From an uncultured Celeribacter sp. (GTDB taxonomy: Bacteria; Pseudomonadota; Alphaproteobacteria; Rhodobacterales; Rhodobacteraceae), in NCBI RefSeq assembly GCF_963675965.1, contig NZ_OY780935.1:124001-188000 (forward strand): a DNA stretch of 64,000 nt, read 5' to 3'. How positions within the stretch are numbered: position 1 is the stretch's first letter; each line of letters starts with the position of its first letter. Below are positions 17,284-25,352 of the stretch, piece by piece. The notes under the pieces were generated by a model. That model had not been told where the DNA came from, searched no databases, and was given only the letters and a program-made list of their open reading frames with translations. A program made the translations under genes and the position numbers.

Positions 17284-19689
17284 ATGCACGAGCAACTCCA
17301 ATCCTATCCGGTTCTCCCCCTGCGCGACATCGTGGTCTTCCCGCATATGGTCGTGCCGCTTTTCGTGGGACGGGAGAAATCGGTCAAAGCGCTCGAAGAG
17401 GTGATGGCTCAGGATAAGCAAATCCTGCTTGCCGCACAGATGGACCCTTCGGTGGACGATCCGGACGTCGATGGCATCTTTCGCGTCGGCGTGCTGGCCA
17501 ATGTGCTGCAGCTTCTGAAACTGCCCGATGGCACCGTCAAGGTGCTGGTCGAGGGCGAAACCCGCGTGCGGCTGACCGAATTCCACGACAATGAGGCGTT
17601 CTTTGAGGCGCAGATCGAACCGCTGGAAGAAACCTCGGGCGAACAGACCGCCATTGCCGCGCTGTTGCGCTCGGTGCGCGAGGAATTCGAACATTACGCC
17701 AAGGTGAAGAAAAACGTGCCCGAGGAGGCGCTCGCCGCCGTGGCCGAAACCCGCGATCCGGCGAAGCTCGCTGATCTTGTGGCCGGTCATCTGGGCGTTG
17801 AGGTCGACCAAAAACAGAAGCTTTTGGAAACGCTGTCGGTCGATGAGCGTCTGGAAGCCGTGTACGGGCTGATGCAGGGCGAAATGTCGGTGCTGCAGGT
17901 CGAGAAAAAGATCAAGACGCGCGTGAAATCCCAGATGGAGCGCACTCAGCGTGAATACTATTTGAATGAGCAGATGAAGGCCATTCAGAAAGAGCTGGGA
18001 GACGGCGAAGACGGCGCCAATGAGATCGCCGAACTCGAAGAGAAAATCGCCGCCACCAAACTGTCGAAAGAGGCCCGTGAAAAGGCCGATGCAGAGGTCA
18101 AAAAGCTCAAGAATATGAGCCCGATGTCCGCTGAGGCCACGGTCGTGCGCAATTATCTGGACTGGATGCTGTCGATCCCGTGGGGCACCAAATCCCGCGT
18201 GAAAAAGGACCTGAGCCGGGCCGAGGACATCCTCGACACCGATCACTACGGTCTGGAAAAGGTCAAAGAGCGCATCGTCGAATATCTCGCCGTGCAACAG
18301 CGCAGCCAAAAGCTGAAAGGCCCGATCATGTGCCTTGTCGGCCCGCCGGGTGTGGGGAAAACCTCGCTTGGGAAATCCGTGGCCAAGGCAACGGGGCGCG
18401 AATTTATTCGCATCAGTTTGGGCGGCGTGCGCGATGAATCCGAGATCCGCGGTCACCGCCGGACCTATATCGGCTCCATGCCGGGCAAAATCATCCAAGC
18501 GCTGAAAAAGGCGAAGACCACGAACCCGCTTATCCTGCTCGATGAAATCGACAAGATGGGTCAGGACTTCCGTGGCGACCCGGCCTCGGCGATGCTCGAA
18601 GTGCTCGATCCGGAACAGAACTCGACCTTCGTGGACCACTATCTTGAGGTGGAATACGATCTGTCGAACGTGATGTTCCTGACGACCTCGAACAGCTACA
18701 ACATGCCCGGACCGCTTCTGGACCGGATGGAGATCATCCCGTTGTCGGGCTACACCGAGGAAGAAAAATCCGAGATCGCCAAGCAGCACCTGATCCCCAA
18801 GCAGATCAAGAACCATGGTCTGAAGGCCAAGGAATTTTCTGTCTCTGACGGGGCAATCATGGATGTGATCCGCTACTACACCCGCGAGGCGGGGGTGCGG
18901 AACCTGGAACGCGAGTTCGCCAAGATTGCGCGCAAGTCCGTAACTAAGATCATCAAGAAGGAAACGGATACTGTCACCGTGACCTCTGACAGTCTTGAAG
19001 AGTTTCTGGGCGTGAAGAAGTTCCGTTATGGTCTGGCTGAGAAAGAGGATCAGATCGGCGTTGTGACCGGACTGGCCTATACCTCGGTCGGGGGCGATCT
19101 GTTGCAGATTGAGGCACTCAAGTTGCCGGGCAAAGGTCGGATGAAAACGACCGGGAAGCTGGGCGATGTGATGAAAGAGTCGATTGATGCGGCCTCTTCT
19201 TACGTACGCTCGATTGCGCCGCGGATTGGGGTGAAACCGCCCTTGTTTGACACGATGGACATTCACGTTCACGTGCCGGATGGTGCGACGCCCAAGGACG
19301 GGCCTTCGGCCGGTCTCGCCATGGTGACGACCATCGTGTCGGTGCTGACCCAGATCCCGGTGCGCAAGGACATTGCCATGACCGGCGAGGTCAGCCTGCG
19401 CGGCAATGCCACAGCCATTGGCGGGCTTAAGGAAAAGTTGCTTGCAGCGCTGCGTGGCGGCATCAAGACGGTGCTGATCCCGGAAGAAAACGTCAAGGAT
19501 CTGGCGGATATTCCGGAGAATGTGAAAGAGGGGCTGGAAATCATCCCGGTCACCCATGTGTCCGAAGTGCTCAAACACGCGCTGGTGCGTCAGCCCGAGC
19601 CGGTCGAATGGGACGAAGCCGCCGACGAGGCCGCACGTTTGGCCAAGATCTCCAGCTCTGGTGACGGGCAGGGCGCAACCGCGCACTGA
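17284..19689 (+). CDS. lon: ATP-dependent protease La (801 aa)
   Basis: The protein has the Lon N-terminal substrate domain (YPVLPLRDIVVFPHMVVPLFVGR), an AAA+ module with Walker A GPPGVGKTS near residue 353 and Walker B LILLDEIDKMG, and the serine protease domain with the catalytic Ser in KDGPSAGLAM (about residue 675) and the catalytic Lys in IGGLKEKLLAA. Length matches the family. I choose the ATG at 17284 because AAGGA lies six bases before it; an ATG two codons earlier is too close. It degrades misfolded and regulatory proteins. Confidence 0.98.
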   Translation: MHEQLQSYPVLPLRDIVVFPHMVVPLFVGREKSVKALEEVMAQDKQILLAAQMDPSVDDPDVDGIFRVGVLANVLQLLKLPDGTVKVLVEGETRVRLTEFHDNEAFFEAQIEPLEETSGEQTAIAALLRSVREEFEHYAKVKKNVPEEALAAVAETRDPAKLADLVAGHLGVEVDQKQKLLETLSVDERLEAVYGLMQGEMSVLQVEKKIKTRVKSQMERTQREYYLNEQMKAIQKELGDGEDGANEIAELEEKIAATKLSKEAREKADAEVKKLKNMSPMSAEATVVRNYLDWMLSIPWGTKSRVKKDLSRAEDILDTDHYGLEKVKERIVEYLAVQQRSQKLKGPIMCLVGPPGVGKTSLGKSVAKATGREFIRISLGGVRDESEIRGHRRTYIGSMPGKIIQALKKAKTTNPLILLDEIDKMGQDFRGDPASAMLEVLDPEQNSTFVDHYLEVEYDLSNVMFLTTSNSYNMPGPLLDRMEIIPLSGYTEEEKSEIAKQHLIPKQIKNHGLKAKEFSVSDGAIMDVIRYYTREAGVRNLEREFAKIARKSVTKIIKKETDTVTVTSDSLEEFLGVKKFRYGLAEKEDQIGVVTGLAYTSVGGDLLQIEALKLPGKGRMKTTGKLGDVMKESIDAASSYVRSIAPRIGVKPPLFDTMDIHVHVPDGATPKDGPSAGLAMVTTIVSVLTQIPVRKDIAMTGEVSLRGNATAIGGLKEKLLAALRGGIKTVLIPEENVKDLADIPENVKEGLEIIPVTHVSEVLKHALVRQPEPVEWDEAADEAARLAKISSSGDGQGATAH

Positions 19690-19737
19690 CCTGCTGGGCA
19701 GCTCTGTTCTGCACTGATGATTTGCACAGAACCATCG

Positions 19738-19764
19738 AAACCGGCCTACGGGCCGGTTTTTTGC
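19738..19764 (+). terminator. Rho-independent terminator after lon
   Basis: AAACCGGCC pairs with GGCCGGTTT around a four-base loop and runs into TTTTTT-type sequence, 49 bp after the lon stop. Confidence 0.9.
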
Positions 19765-19881
19765 TGTTTTGCGTGCCGATGTGTCGGGGGTGGCAGTTTC
19801 TGCGCGCTTTGCAGGAATTCCCTTTTGCATTGTGCCCGGAGCTCGTCTTAGTGTCGCGACAGACATCCATAAGAGGTCCCC

Positions 19882-20244
19882 ATGGTAGATACTCCCAAGA
19901 CATCCACAGATGAAACGACCGCAGCTCCCGAGGCGCAACTCGTGCCGGTGGTGAAGAAAAAAGAGATGATCGCCCGTGTCGCGGAAAGCTCTGGCATCAA
20001 ACGATCCGATGCCAAGAAAGTGCTCGAGGCGACACTGAAGGAACTGGGCGACGTCCTGCAGAGCGGTGAAGAGCTGAACTTGCCGCCGCTGGGCAAGCTG
20101 TCCGTGACCCGTCAGCGCGAAGGGACCGGGGCACATATCCTGATTACGAAGCTGCGCCGTCCCAAAGCGATGATGGCCAGCGCCGTCCCATCTGCCAGCG
20201 CCGACATCGCGCCTGAGGACGCAGATGACGGTCATGACAGCTAA
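19882..20244 (+). CDS. HU-family DNA-binding protein (120 aa)
   Basis: The N-terminal HU/IHF helices (KKKEMIARVAESSGIKRSDAKKVLEATLKELGDVL) and the strand LNLPPLGKLSVTRQRE are present. It differs from classic HU by a 25-residue acidic/polar leader and a C-terminal acidic tail in place of a long arm. It is likely a divergent nucleoid protein. It precedes tRNA-Val and the island insertion site. Confidence 0.85.
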   Translation: MVDTPKTSTDETTAAPEAQLVPVVKKKEMIARVAESSGIKRSDAKKVLEATLKELGDVLQSGEELNLPPLGKLSVTRQREGTGAHILITKLRRPKAMMASAVPSASADIAPEDADDGHDS

Positions 20245-20311
20245 AATCGAAAAAATCTGTTTTTAGCCCCTTGCATCCCTTTTGTCGGACGGCTAAGAAC
20301 CGCGCCACGGC

Positions 20312-20386
20312 GGGTGATTAGCTCAGTGGTAGAGCGCTTCGTTCACATCGAAGATGTCAGGAGTTCAAATCTCTTATCACCCACCA
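20312..20386 (+). tRNA. tRNA-Val (anticodon CAC)
   Basis: The cloverleaf is complete: acceptor GGGTGAT / ATCACCC, D arm AGCTCAGTGGTAGAGC, anticodon stem CTTCG / CGAAG with loop TTCACAT, T arm with GTTCAAAT, and an encoded CCA. Its 3' part, from 20335, is the island attachment site and is regenerated by the integrated element. Confidence 0.93.
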
Positions 20387-20390
20387 TTTT
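20335..20390 (+). repeat. attL: 56-bp direct repeat at the tRNA-Val 3' end
   Basis: The 56 bases from the anticodon stem to just after CCA are identical to 59948-60003. Together with the adjacent integrase this marks the left attachment site of the island. Confidence 0.92.
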
Positions 20391-20438
20391 TCAATGACTT
20401 AGCGCTTTTTTGCGAAGTGTTCCGCAGTTCTTTGAACC

Positions 20439-21458
20439 CTAAGCACGATTCCGCAAGTTCATAAAATCCAGCACCTGAGCCGCATCCTCCATGTGCTGAG
20501 GTCTGAAACGACCATAGACACGGTAGGTCACGGTGGTGTTGGAATGCCCGAGGAATTGGGCGACCTTTTCAATTGGAATTCCCGCGCTGATCAAGTGGAC
20601 GGCGGCAGTGTGCCGGATCTCGTGGATCGTGAGGTGTCCGATACCTGATCGAGCGATTGAGTTTCCAACTCCCTTGCGGATGCTTTTCACGGGCTTCCCT
20701 GCGTATTCGATCACATAGTCGCTCAGAGCAGCTTCCCGCGCCGCAACAAGGGCAGAGTGGACGCTGGCATTCATCGGGACCACGGCGCGGCCCTTTCGGG
20801 TGATGCTGTCGGGCAGGCGCAGGTTTATAACCTTACGATCTAAGTCCACCCTGTCCCATGTCAGGTCAAGGACCGCCCCAACGCGCGCTGCTGTTCCAAA
20901 TAAAAGGATTAGCGCTAGGCGGATATGGGGATCGTGTGCAGCTTCGATTAGAGCCCGGATTTCTCCGACATTGAGGATGCGCTTGTCGGTTTCTGGCTTT
21001 GCGGGTCGCCAAATGTGCGGTGCCAGACCATTATACATGCGCACGGTGCGACCGAAATTAAGCGCAGACTGTAGGTGTCCCAGTTCCGTCCAAATCGTCC
21101 CGACAGACTTTCCGTCCGCCTCTCTTGCGCGGCGATAGGCTGTGCACAATTGCTTGTCTATGTCCTCGGGAAGATAGTCTCCGAAGTGCGGAAGTATCGC
21201 CTTTCCGGTGTATCCCATCGTCTTTGCCGTTGGCTTGTCGCCGAGGTCTTCGACGTATGCGGCCCAGATGTCTTTGACGCGGGATCCTGCCGGCTTTGCT
21301 TTAAACGCCTCCCGACGATAGACTTCTATTGCTTCCGGCTCAGCTTCCTTTCGCGTGCGTGCCTTAAGCTGATAGCGCTTTCTCTTTCCTGTTTCCGGAT
21401 CACGCCATGAGACGCAGAAACCGCCGCGAAGTCGTCCGATGCTGATTTCTGCTGACAT
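20439..21458 (-). CDS. int: Tyrosine recombinase (phage-type integrase) (339 aa)
   Basis: The catalytic set is visible: Arg in LFGTAARVGAVLDLTW, HEIRHT (His-x-x-Arg), LGHSNTTVT (His) and the nucleophile Tyr in TYRVYGRF. The N-terminal region (SIGRLRGGFCVSWRDPETGKRKRY) is a typical arm-binding domain. It ends 49 bp from attL and reads away from... toward the tRNA, as usual for tRNA-targeting integrases. Its first 45 codons overlap the preceding HTH gene by 133 bp. Confidence 0.95.
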   Translation of the reverse strand: MSAEISIGRLRGGFCVSWRDPETGKRKRYQLKARTRKEAEPEAIEVYRREAFKAKPAGSRVKDIWAAYVEDLGDKPTAKTMGYTGKAILPHFGDYLPEDIDKQLCTAYRRAREADGKSVGTIWTELGHLQSALNFGRTVRMYNGLAPHIWRPAKPETDKRILNVGEIRALIEAAHDPHIRLALILLFGTAARVGAVLDLTWDRVDLDRKVINLRLPDSITRKGRAVVPMNASVHSALVAAREAALSDYVIEYAGKPVKSIRKGVGNSIARSGIGHLTIHEIRHTAAVHLISAGIPIEKVAQFLGHSNTTVTYRVYGRFRPQHMEDAAQVLDFMNLRNRA

Positions 21459-21622
21459 TCATATTTCTCCACAGCTTCCGGTTTGATTCTGAATAGACGC
21501 CCGACGCGGAAAGCTTGCAAGTCACCTTGCGAAATCAGGTTGCGGACGGTTTGTGCTGAGCACCCCCACCGATCAGCGAGTGTATCAGGCGTGTATGGCC
21601 TCTGGAACGCTTCGTTAGCCAT
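21326..21622 (-). CDS. Excisionase-like helix-turn-helix protein (98 aa)
   Basis: An excisionase/MerR-type DNA-binding domain is visible: YTPDTLADRWGCSAQTVRNLI then LQAFRVGRLFRIKPEAVEKY. I choose the ATG at 21622, preceded by GGGAGGAGGGG. The C-terminal 44 residues overlap the integrase start in another frame, a strong form of int-xis coupling. It probably directs excision (inference). Confidence 0.75.
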   Translation of the reverse strand: MANEAFQRPYTPDTLADRWGCSAQTVRNLISQGDLQAFRVGRLFRIKPEAVEKYECQQKSASDDFAAVSASHGVIRKQERESAISLRHARERKLSRKQ

Positions 21623-21974
21623 CCCCTCCTCCCATCTCATTGCGCACGATTGCGTCTCGGCCTTCTCCTGCTTGGATCTTGCTGCGCAGCTTTCCCAAGG
21701 CGCTGGCGATTTGCTCGTCGGCGCCCATGAGCGGGTGGCCGTGGGCGTTGGGCGTGGCGGCTTCGATGATCCGCAGGCAGCGCTGACGTTCTTCCAACCG
21801 CGCGATTGTGGCCTGCAGCTTGCCTGCCAGCTCCGGACGCCGGACCCTGCAGGCCTGCGCATAAGCGCGCAGGGCGGCCAGCGCGTGAGGATCCTGGCTC
21901 AGATGCAGCGTCAGCCGCTCGTGCCCGGGTGCGCCCTCCAGCTGCGGGGCGTTCGTGTCGTGTGCATGGCTCAT
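21615..21974 (-). CDS. Phage-like hypothetical protein (119 aa)
   Basis: A mostly helical protein (LTLHLSQDPHALAALRAYAQACRVRRPELAGKL). The start ATG at 21974 lies within the 3' end of the upstream gene and the stop overlaps the excisionase start by 8 bp (ATGGCTAA), so translation is coupled. No family recognised. Confidence 0.6.
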   Translation of the reverse strand: MSHAHDTNAPQLEGAPGHERLTLHLSQDPHALAALRAYAQACRVRRPELAGKLQATIARLEERQRCLRIIEAATPNAHGHPLMGADEQIASALGKLRSKIQAGEGRDAIVRNEMGGGDG

Positions 21975-22366
21975 TGTACGCGCTCCCAGACGGAGACCGG
22001 GCGGCGGTCTTTGAGGCTCATGCGGCCCACCTTTGCCACGCGACCCTCCGCTGCCATTTTGCTCAACAGGGCGGGCGTGCGGTGAAGTGGATAGGCGATG
22101 GCCTGCGCGATCTCGCTGGTGATGCGGCGCTGGCCGTCGGCCAGATAGCGCAGCACGGCCTCTTTCTGCTGAGATTGCCCTGCGGTGCCGCCCGGTGCGG
22201 CCTGCGCATTCGGGTTGAACATCGAACAGGTCATCGGCGCGGTGATGCCGCAGCGGCGGCGCATCGCTTCGTTCTCGCGCCGGGCCATCTCGGCCATGCC
22301 CAGGGGCTGAGCCTGCGGGCCTGTTTGCGGCTGTTTCTGGGGCTGTGTCGGTGTGGACGCCATCAT
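21971..22366 (-). CDS. Phage-like protein with C-terminal winged helix (131 aa)
   Basis: The N-terminal half is low-complexity and Gln/Pro-rich (TPTQPQKQPQTGPQAQPLG); the C-terminal half looks like a winged-helix DNA-binding domain (AVLRYLADGQRRITSEIAQAI, then SKMAAEGRVAKVGRM). AAGGAG precedes ATGATG at 22366, which overlaps the upstream stop. Likely regulatory or replication-related. Confidence 0.65.
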   Translation of the reverse strand: MMASTPTQPQKQPQTGPQAQPLGMAEMARRENEAMRRRCGITAPMTCSMFNPNAQAAPGGTAGQSQQKEAVLRYLADGQRRITSEIAQAIAYPLHRTPALLSKMAAEGRVAKVGRMSLKDRRPVSVWERVQ

Positions 22367-23013
22367 GCTGCGCTCCTTTGCTGTGCGGCGCGACCCCATT
22401 GGTCGGCCATGGCGGCGGCGAGGCCGGGGAAGAATTTGGAGCGCAGTTTCCAGCGCTCGGGTCCGGGGGAGGCGCGGTGCACGCTGGCGCGGGCGGTGCG
22501 GCCATCCAGAGTGCCCGTTGGGCGCAGGGGCGGCAGGTTGTGCAGCCAGAAACAGGTGCGCTTGCGCTCATTGTCCGGCCCGGTGTCCTCCGTGCCGAAC
22601 TGCCAGGGCTGCACCGTCTGCGCGGGCGGGCGGTAGTTGGTGATGCGCGCCTTGGCGTGGCGGTGCATCACCGGGTTCTCGATGGCGCGGCAGGGGATGT
22701 GAGCGGCGTTCCAGAGAGCCGAGAACAGCGCGGCCCCTTCGTCCAGCTCGTGCCACATCTCGGGGAGGCTGCGACCGCGCGGGGGGCGCGTCAGCCAGCG
22801 CACGCCGGAATTGCACAGCCGGGTGCAGGGCGGATGCATGACCGCCATCAGATCCCAGCGGCCCTGCATGACCTCGCGAATGTCGCCGGTGATATGGCGG
22901 TTCGAACGGTCGTCTGAGGGCAGCAGGTCGCAGGACCAGGCATCACAGCCCACCGCCAGAAAGGCGTTGCGCACGATGCCGGAGGTCTCGCAGCCGATCA
23001 GAACGCGGGGCAT
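22363..23013 (-). CDS. Phage-type DNA cytosine methyltransferase-like protein (216 aa)
   Basis: The start RVLIGCETSGIVRNAF (SAM-binding loop), the segment WSCDLLPSD and the motif MHPPCT (comparable to the catalytic Pro-Cys loop) match the small phage proteins of the C5-methyltransferase superfamily. Canonical target-recognition motifs are missing, so activity is uncertain. It is part of a tightly overlapping operon. Confidence 0.65.
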   Translation of the reverse strand: MPRVLIGCETSGIVRNAFLAVGCDAWSCDLLPSDDRSNRHITGDIREVMQGRWDLMAVMHPPCTRLCNSGVRWLTRPPRGRSLPEMWHELDEGAALFSALWNAAHIPCRAIENPVMHRHAKARITNYRPPAQTVQPWQFGTEDTGPDNERKRTCFWLHNLPPLRPTGTLDGRTARASVHRASPGPERWKLRSKFFPGLAAAMADQWGRAAQQRSAA

Positions 23014-23016
23014 GTC

Positions 23017-23220
23017 TCAGGCCTCCATGATCTCGAAGGCGTGGCCGCGCCGGGCGAGCAGGGCCACGGCAGAGAGCGCATTGCGCACGCCGAGTTTGCG
23101 CAGGATGTTGACCTTGTGGAACTTCAGGGCCGAGAGGCTGACGCCGAGGCGCTGCGCCGCGATCTTCTCGGGCTGTGTCAGGAGCGGAATGGTTTTCTGT
23201 TCGGCTGGGGTAAATGTCAT
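23017..23220 (-). CDS. LuxR/GerE-type HTH protein (67 aa)
   Basis: The whole protein is a single helix-turn-helix of the LuxR C-terminal type: EKIAAQRLGVSLSALKFHKV followed by NILRKLGVRNALSAVALLARRG. It has no sensor domain. Probably a transcription regulator of the element. Confidence 0.75.
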   Translation of the reverse strand: MTFTPAEQKTIPLLTQPEKIAAQRLGVSLSALKFHKVNILRKLGVRNALSAVALLARRGHAFEIMEA

Positions 23221-23291
23221 GGGCGTAATTCCTTGAAGGGTCGGTCTGTCACATGGGATGGGGCCGCGCGCTGTCGGCCCGCACCGATGGG

Positions 23292-23837
23292 TCAGCGCAT
23301 CCCGAGGGCGTCTTTGTACATGTCGAGAATGGCCTCTTCCTCGGCGATCTCGTCGGAGGATTTCTTGCGCAGGGCGATGATCCGGCGCATGGCCTTTGTG
23401 TCGTAGCCACGGGCTTTGGCACTGGCCATCACCTCTTTCTGCTGATCGGTGCTCTCTTTCTTTTCCAGCTCCAACCGCTCAAAGCGTTCGATGAACTGGC
23501 GCAGCTCGTCGGCAGCCACGCGGAAGGCGGTGTTTGTGACGTCGCGGTCAGCTGCAGTTTCCTTCATCGGCAGGCCGGACCCCGAGAGGCGGCGACTGTC
23601 GATCTTCTGGGCAAAGGCCTCGGGCAGCTCTGCAGCCACCACATCGCGCCGCCCGACATGATCGGCAGAGGTGACAATCCCGTCCTCTTCCATGCGCTCC
23701 ACGAGGCGCGCGGCCTTGTTGTAGCCAATGGCGAGCCTGTTCTGGATGTGGGAGGTCGAGCAGCGCTGCTCCCCGATCACGAGGTGCACGGCCTGAGTGT
23801 AAAGCGGATCCATGTCGGGTGTTTGGGTCATCATCAT
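23292..23837 (-). CDS. FtsK-gamma / GapR (DUF2312) fusion protein (181 aa)
   Basis: Residues about 7-70 (DPLYTQAVHLVIGEQRCSTS, then YNKAARLVERMEEDGIV) match the FtsK gamma DNA-reading domain. Residues about 90-181 (NTAFRVAADELRQFIERFER, then MASAKARGYDTKAMRRIIALRK) match GapR, a nucleoid protein that recognises overtwisted DNA. A linker of about 20 residues joins them. There is no FtsK motor domain. The start is an ATGATGATG run after GAGG. Its role is unknown; a DNA-topology or replication function for the element is an inference. Confidence 0.8.
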   Translation of the reverse strand: MMMTQTPDMDPLYTQAVHLVIGEQRCSTSHIQNRLAIGYNKAARLVERMEEDGIVTSADHVGRRDVVAAELPEAFAQKIDSRRLSGSGLPMKETAADRDVTNTAFRVAADELRQFIERFERLELEKKESTDQQKEVMASAKARGYDTKAMRRIIALRKKSSDEIAEEEAILDMYKDALGMR

Positions 23838-23845
23838 ATCTGGCC

Positions 23846-24112
23846 TCAGCGGTGTTTTGCGATCTTGCCGGTCCATGCGTCGAAGTCGGTGCGCAGGGCG
23901 GCGAATTTGGTCCGGGCGGTCTCACTGGTGGTGAGATCGCGGCGACTGGGGATCTGGCAGACCTCGCGCAGATAGGCGGCGGCCTCACTGGTGGTGAAGC
24001 TCTGGCCCGGCATGCCCGACCGCGTTGCGGCAAAGGCCTGAAAGCGGGGATCGTTGCACATGATCCCGGCCTGCTGCGGCAGGGGCAGGGTGTCGAAGGG
24101 CTGTTTGGTCAT
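23846..24112 (-). CDS. Phage-like hypothetical protein (88 aa)
   Basis: A helical protein with a possible DNA-binding segment (SFTTSEAAAYLREVCQIPS). The ATG at 24112 overlaps the upstream stop (ATGA). No family recognised. Confidence 0.6.
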   Translation of the reverse strand: MTKQPFDTLPLPQQAGIMCNDPRFQAFAATRSGMPGQSFTTSEAAAYLREVCQIPSRRDLTTSETARTKFAALRTDFDAWTGKIAKHR

Positions 24113-24387
24113 GCCGCGCCCCCCTCGGTCTGAGAGACCGCCCCCAGCAGACGGTCGGCGCCCTTGATCCAGTTGTTGATCGCCTCCAGTTCGCCGGCGC
24201 CATGGGCGGTGATGCCATGCAGCGTCAGCTCGTACAGACAGGGCGCAGGCCACGGCTCACGAGACCGGGCATAGGTGCCGCCGTTCTCGATGACCTCGTT
24301 CTGGACCGCGTCAAAGCGCTCTCCCAAGTCCAGTTTCACCAGCCGGTCGCGAAAGCGGCGCAGGCGGTTTTCGATGTCGGCGGTCAT
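24109..24387 (-). CDS. Phage-like hypothetical protein (92 aa)
   Basis: Begins MTADIENRLRRFRDRLVKLD; mixed helical sequence with one cysteine. It overlaps neighbours at both ends by four bases (ATGA), as usual for this operon. No family recognised. Confidence 0.6.
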   Translation of the reverse strand: MTADIENRLRRFRDRLVKLDLGERFDAVQNEVIENGGTYARSREPWPAPCLYELTLHGITAHGAGELEAINNWIKGADRLLGAVSQTEGGAA

Positions 24388-24695
24388 TGCACCACCTCGC
24401 GACGCCGGGGGCGCTTGGTGTGCAGATCTTCCAGCAGCTCGGCGCGGTTCATTTCCAGTGGCTCAGGCCGCAGTGTAGCCCGCTGCGCATTGCGGTTGCG
24501 CAGGCGCAGGAGCGCGCGGCGGCGATGAATGGCGCGGGAGCGGCGCAGCTCGGCCTCCAGCCCCCAGATCCGGGCCCAGAGACGGTTGCGGACATAGCGG
24601 GCGAACTCGGGACCACGCAGTCCGGCCAGAACGCGCAGCTCGGCCTTGCGCTCGGCAAGGGGCAGGGCGGCGAGATGGGACAGGAGCGCGATCAT
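24384..24695 (-). CDS. Phage-like basic hypothetical protein (103 aa)
   Basis: An arginine-rich helical protein (LAERKAELRVLAGLRGPEFA, then RRSRAIHRRRALLRLRNRN). It is overlapped by four bases at both ends. Possible nucleic-acid binding by charge only. Confidence 0.6.
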   Translation of the reverse strand: MIALLSHLAALPLAERKAELRVLAGLRGPEFARYVRNRLWARIWGLEAELRRSRAIHRRRALLRLRNRNAQRATLRPEPLEMNRAELLEDLHTKRPRRREVVQ

Positions 24696-24802
24696 TTGCG
24701 CCCCCGTTTCTTCACGCCGTCCAGCTCACCGTTGAGCCGGATCAGCATGACCGTGCCAAGAGCGGCAAAGCCAAAGCCAAAGAACAGGAAAAACGAACTC
24801 AT
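24692..24802 (-). CDS. Small membrane peptide (36 aa)
   Basis: One hydrophobic segment (FFLFFGFGFAALGTVMLI) followed by a charged tail ending KKRGRK. It is easy to miss because of length, but its start and stop overlap both neighbours as ATGA, so it fits the operon exactly. Function unknown. Confidence 0.65.
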   Translation of the reverse strand: MSSFFLFFGFGFAALGTVMLIRLNGELDGVKKRGRK

Positions 24803-24987
24803 GCCACAGTCCCCCCGTGGCTCGTCGCCATGCTGAGCACCAGCATGCGGGCGGAGTTCATGGTCTGGCCGCGCTCGGCCTTAAGCGTGCGCCAGGCGAG
24901 GGCGCGGAGGGTCTGGGAGTAGCTCTGCCCGCTGAGGGCAATCTGCCGCGCACCTTCAGGCGTGGTTGCAAGTCGGGAAATCTGCAT
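24799..24987 (-). CDS. Phage-like small protein, first gene of the minus operon (62 aa)
   Basis: Begins MQISRLATTPEGARQIALSG. A GGAGGC ribosome-binding site lies 7 bases before the ATG. It opens the rightmost minus-strand operon of the element, divergent from the Cro-like gene. No family recognised. Confidence 0.6.
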   Translation of the reverse strand: MQISRLATTPEGARQIALSGQSYSQTLRALAWRTLKAERGQTMNSARMLVLSMATSHGGTVA

Positions 24988-25040
24988 CGTGATGCCTCCT
25001 GTGTAATGGGAGGCAATATGGAAGGGAGAGTTCCCCCATT
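24988..25040. promoter_or_regulatory. Divergent control region of the phage-like module
   Basis: Sixty-two bases separate the two divergent start codons. It holds an inverted repeat GCCTCC-N9-GGAGGC (24994-25014), part of which is the ribosome-binding site of the minus gene. The small regulator that starts at 25050 probably acts here (inference). Confidence 0.5.
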
Positions 25041-25049
25041 TTGCGATTC

Positions 25050-25247
25050 ATGGAGCAGTTCATCTCAGACATCGAAACCTATGCGTCCCGTGTCGGTCGC
25101 TCTCCGCAGTCCATTTTGCGGTCTGCGATCAATGCAAAATGGGGCACATGGCAGGCATGGAAGACTGGCAGGTCCAGCCCGACCATGCATGTTGCGGACC
25201 GGGTGCGCGCATATATCTCCGCTGCTTCTGACCGGAGTGCCGCATGA
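25050..25247 (+). CDS. Cro/CI-like small DNA-binding protein (65 aa)
   Basis: The sequence (IETYASRVGRSPQSILRSAI, then WQAWKTGRSSPTMHVADRVRAYI) resembles small phage repressors: a helix-turn-helix with a 'WKTGRSSPT' recognition-loop pattern. It is transcribed divergently from the element operon. No ribosome-binding site is seen at ATG 25050; a TTG nine bases upstream is an alternative. Confidence 0.6.
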   Translation: MEQFISDIETYASRVGRSPQSILRSAINAKWGTWQAWKTGRSSPTMHVADRVRAYISAASDRSAA

Positions 25248-25352
25248 TCCGGGGTTTCGCGCATTTCCATTGCTCCAGCTTTCTCACTGATCCCCCCGAT
25301 GTTCCGGCATGCGGGGTGTTCTGTCACGTCAACACAACAGGGGGTTTTTAAC

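Noticed and set aside
17110..20235. A 1041-codon open frame antisense to lon
   Set aside because: It is the mirror of the strongly conserved lon and HU genes; codon bias of high-GC genes keeps the opposite frame open. Lon has all active-site motifs.
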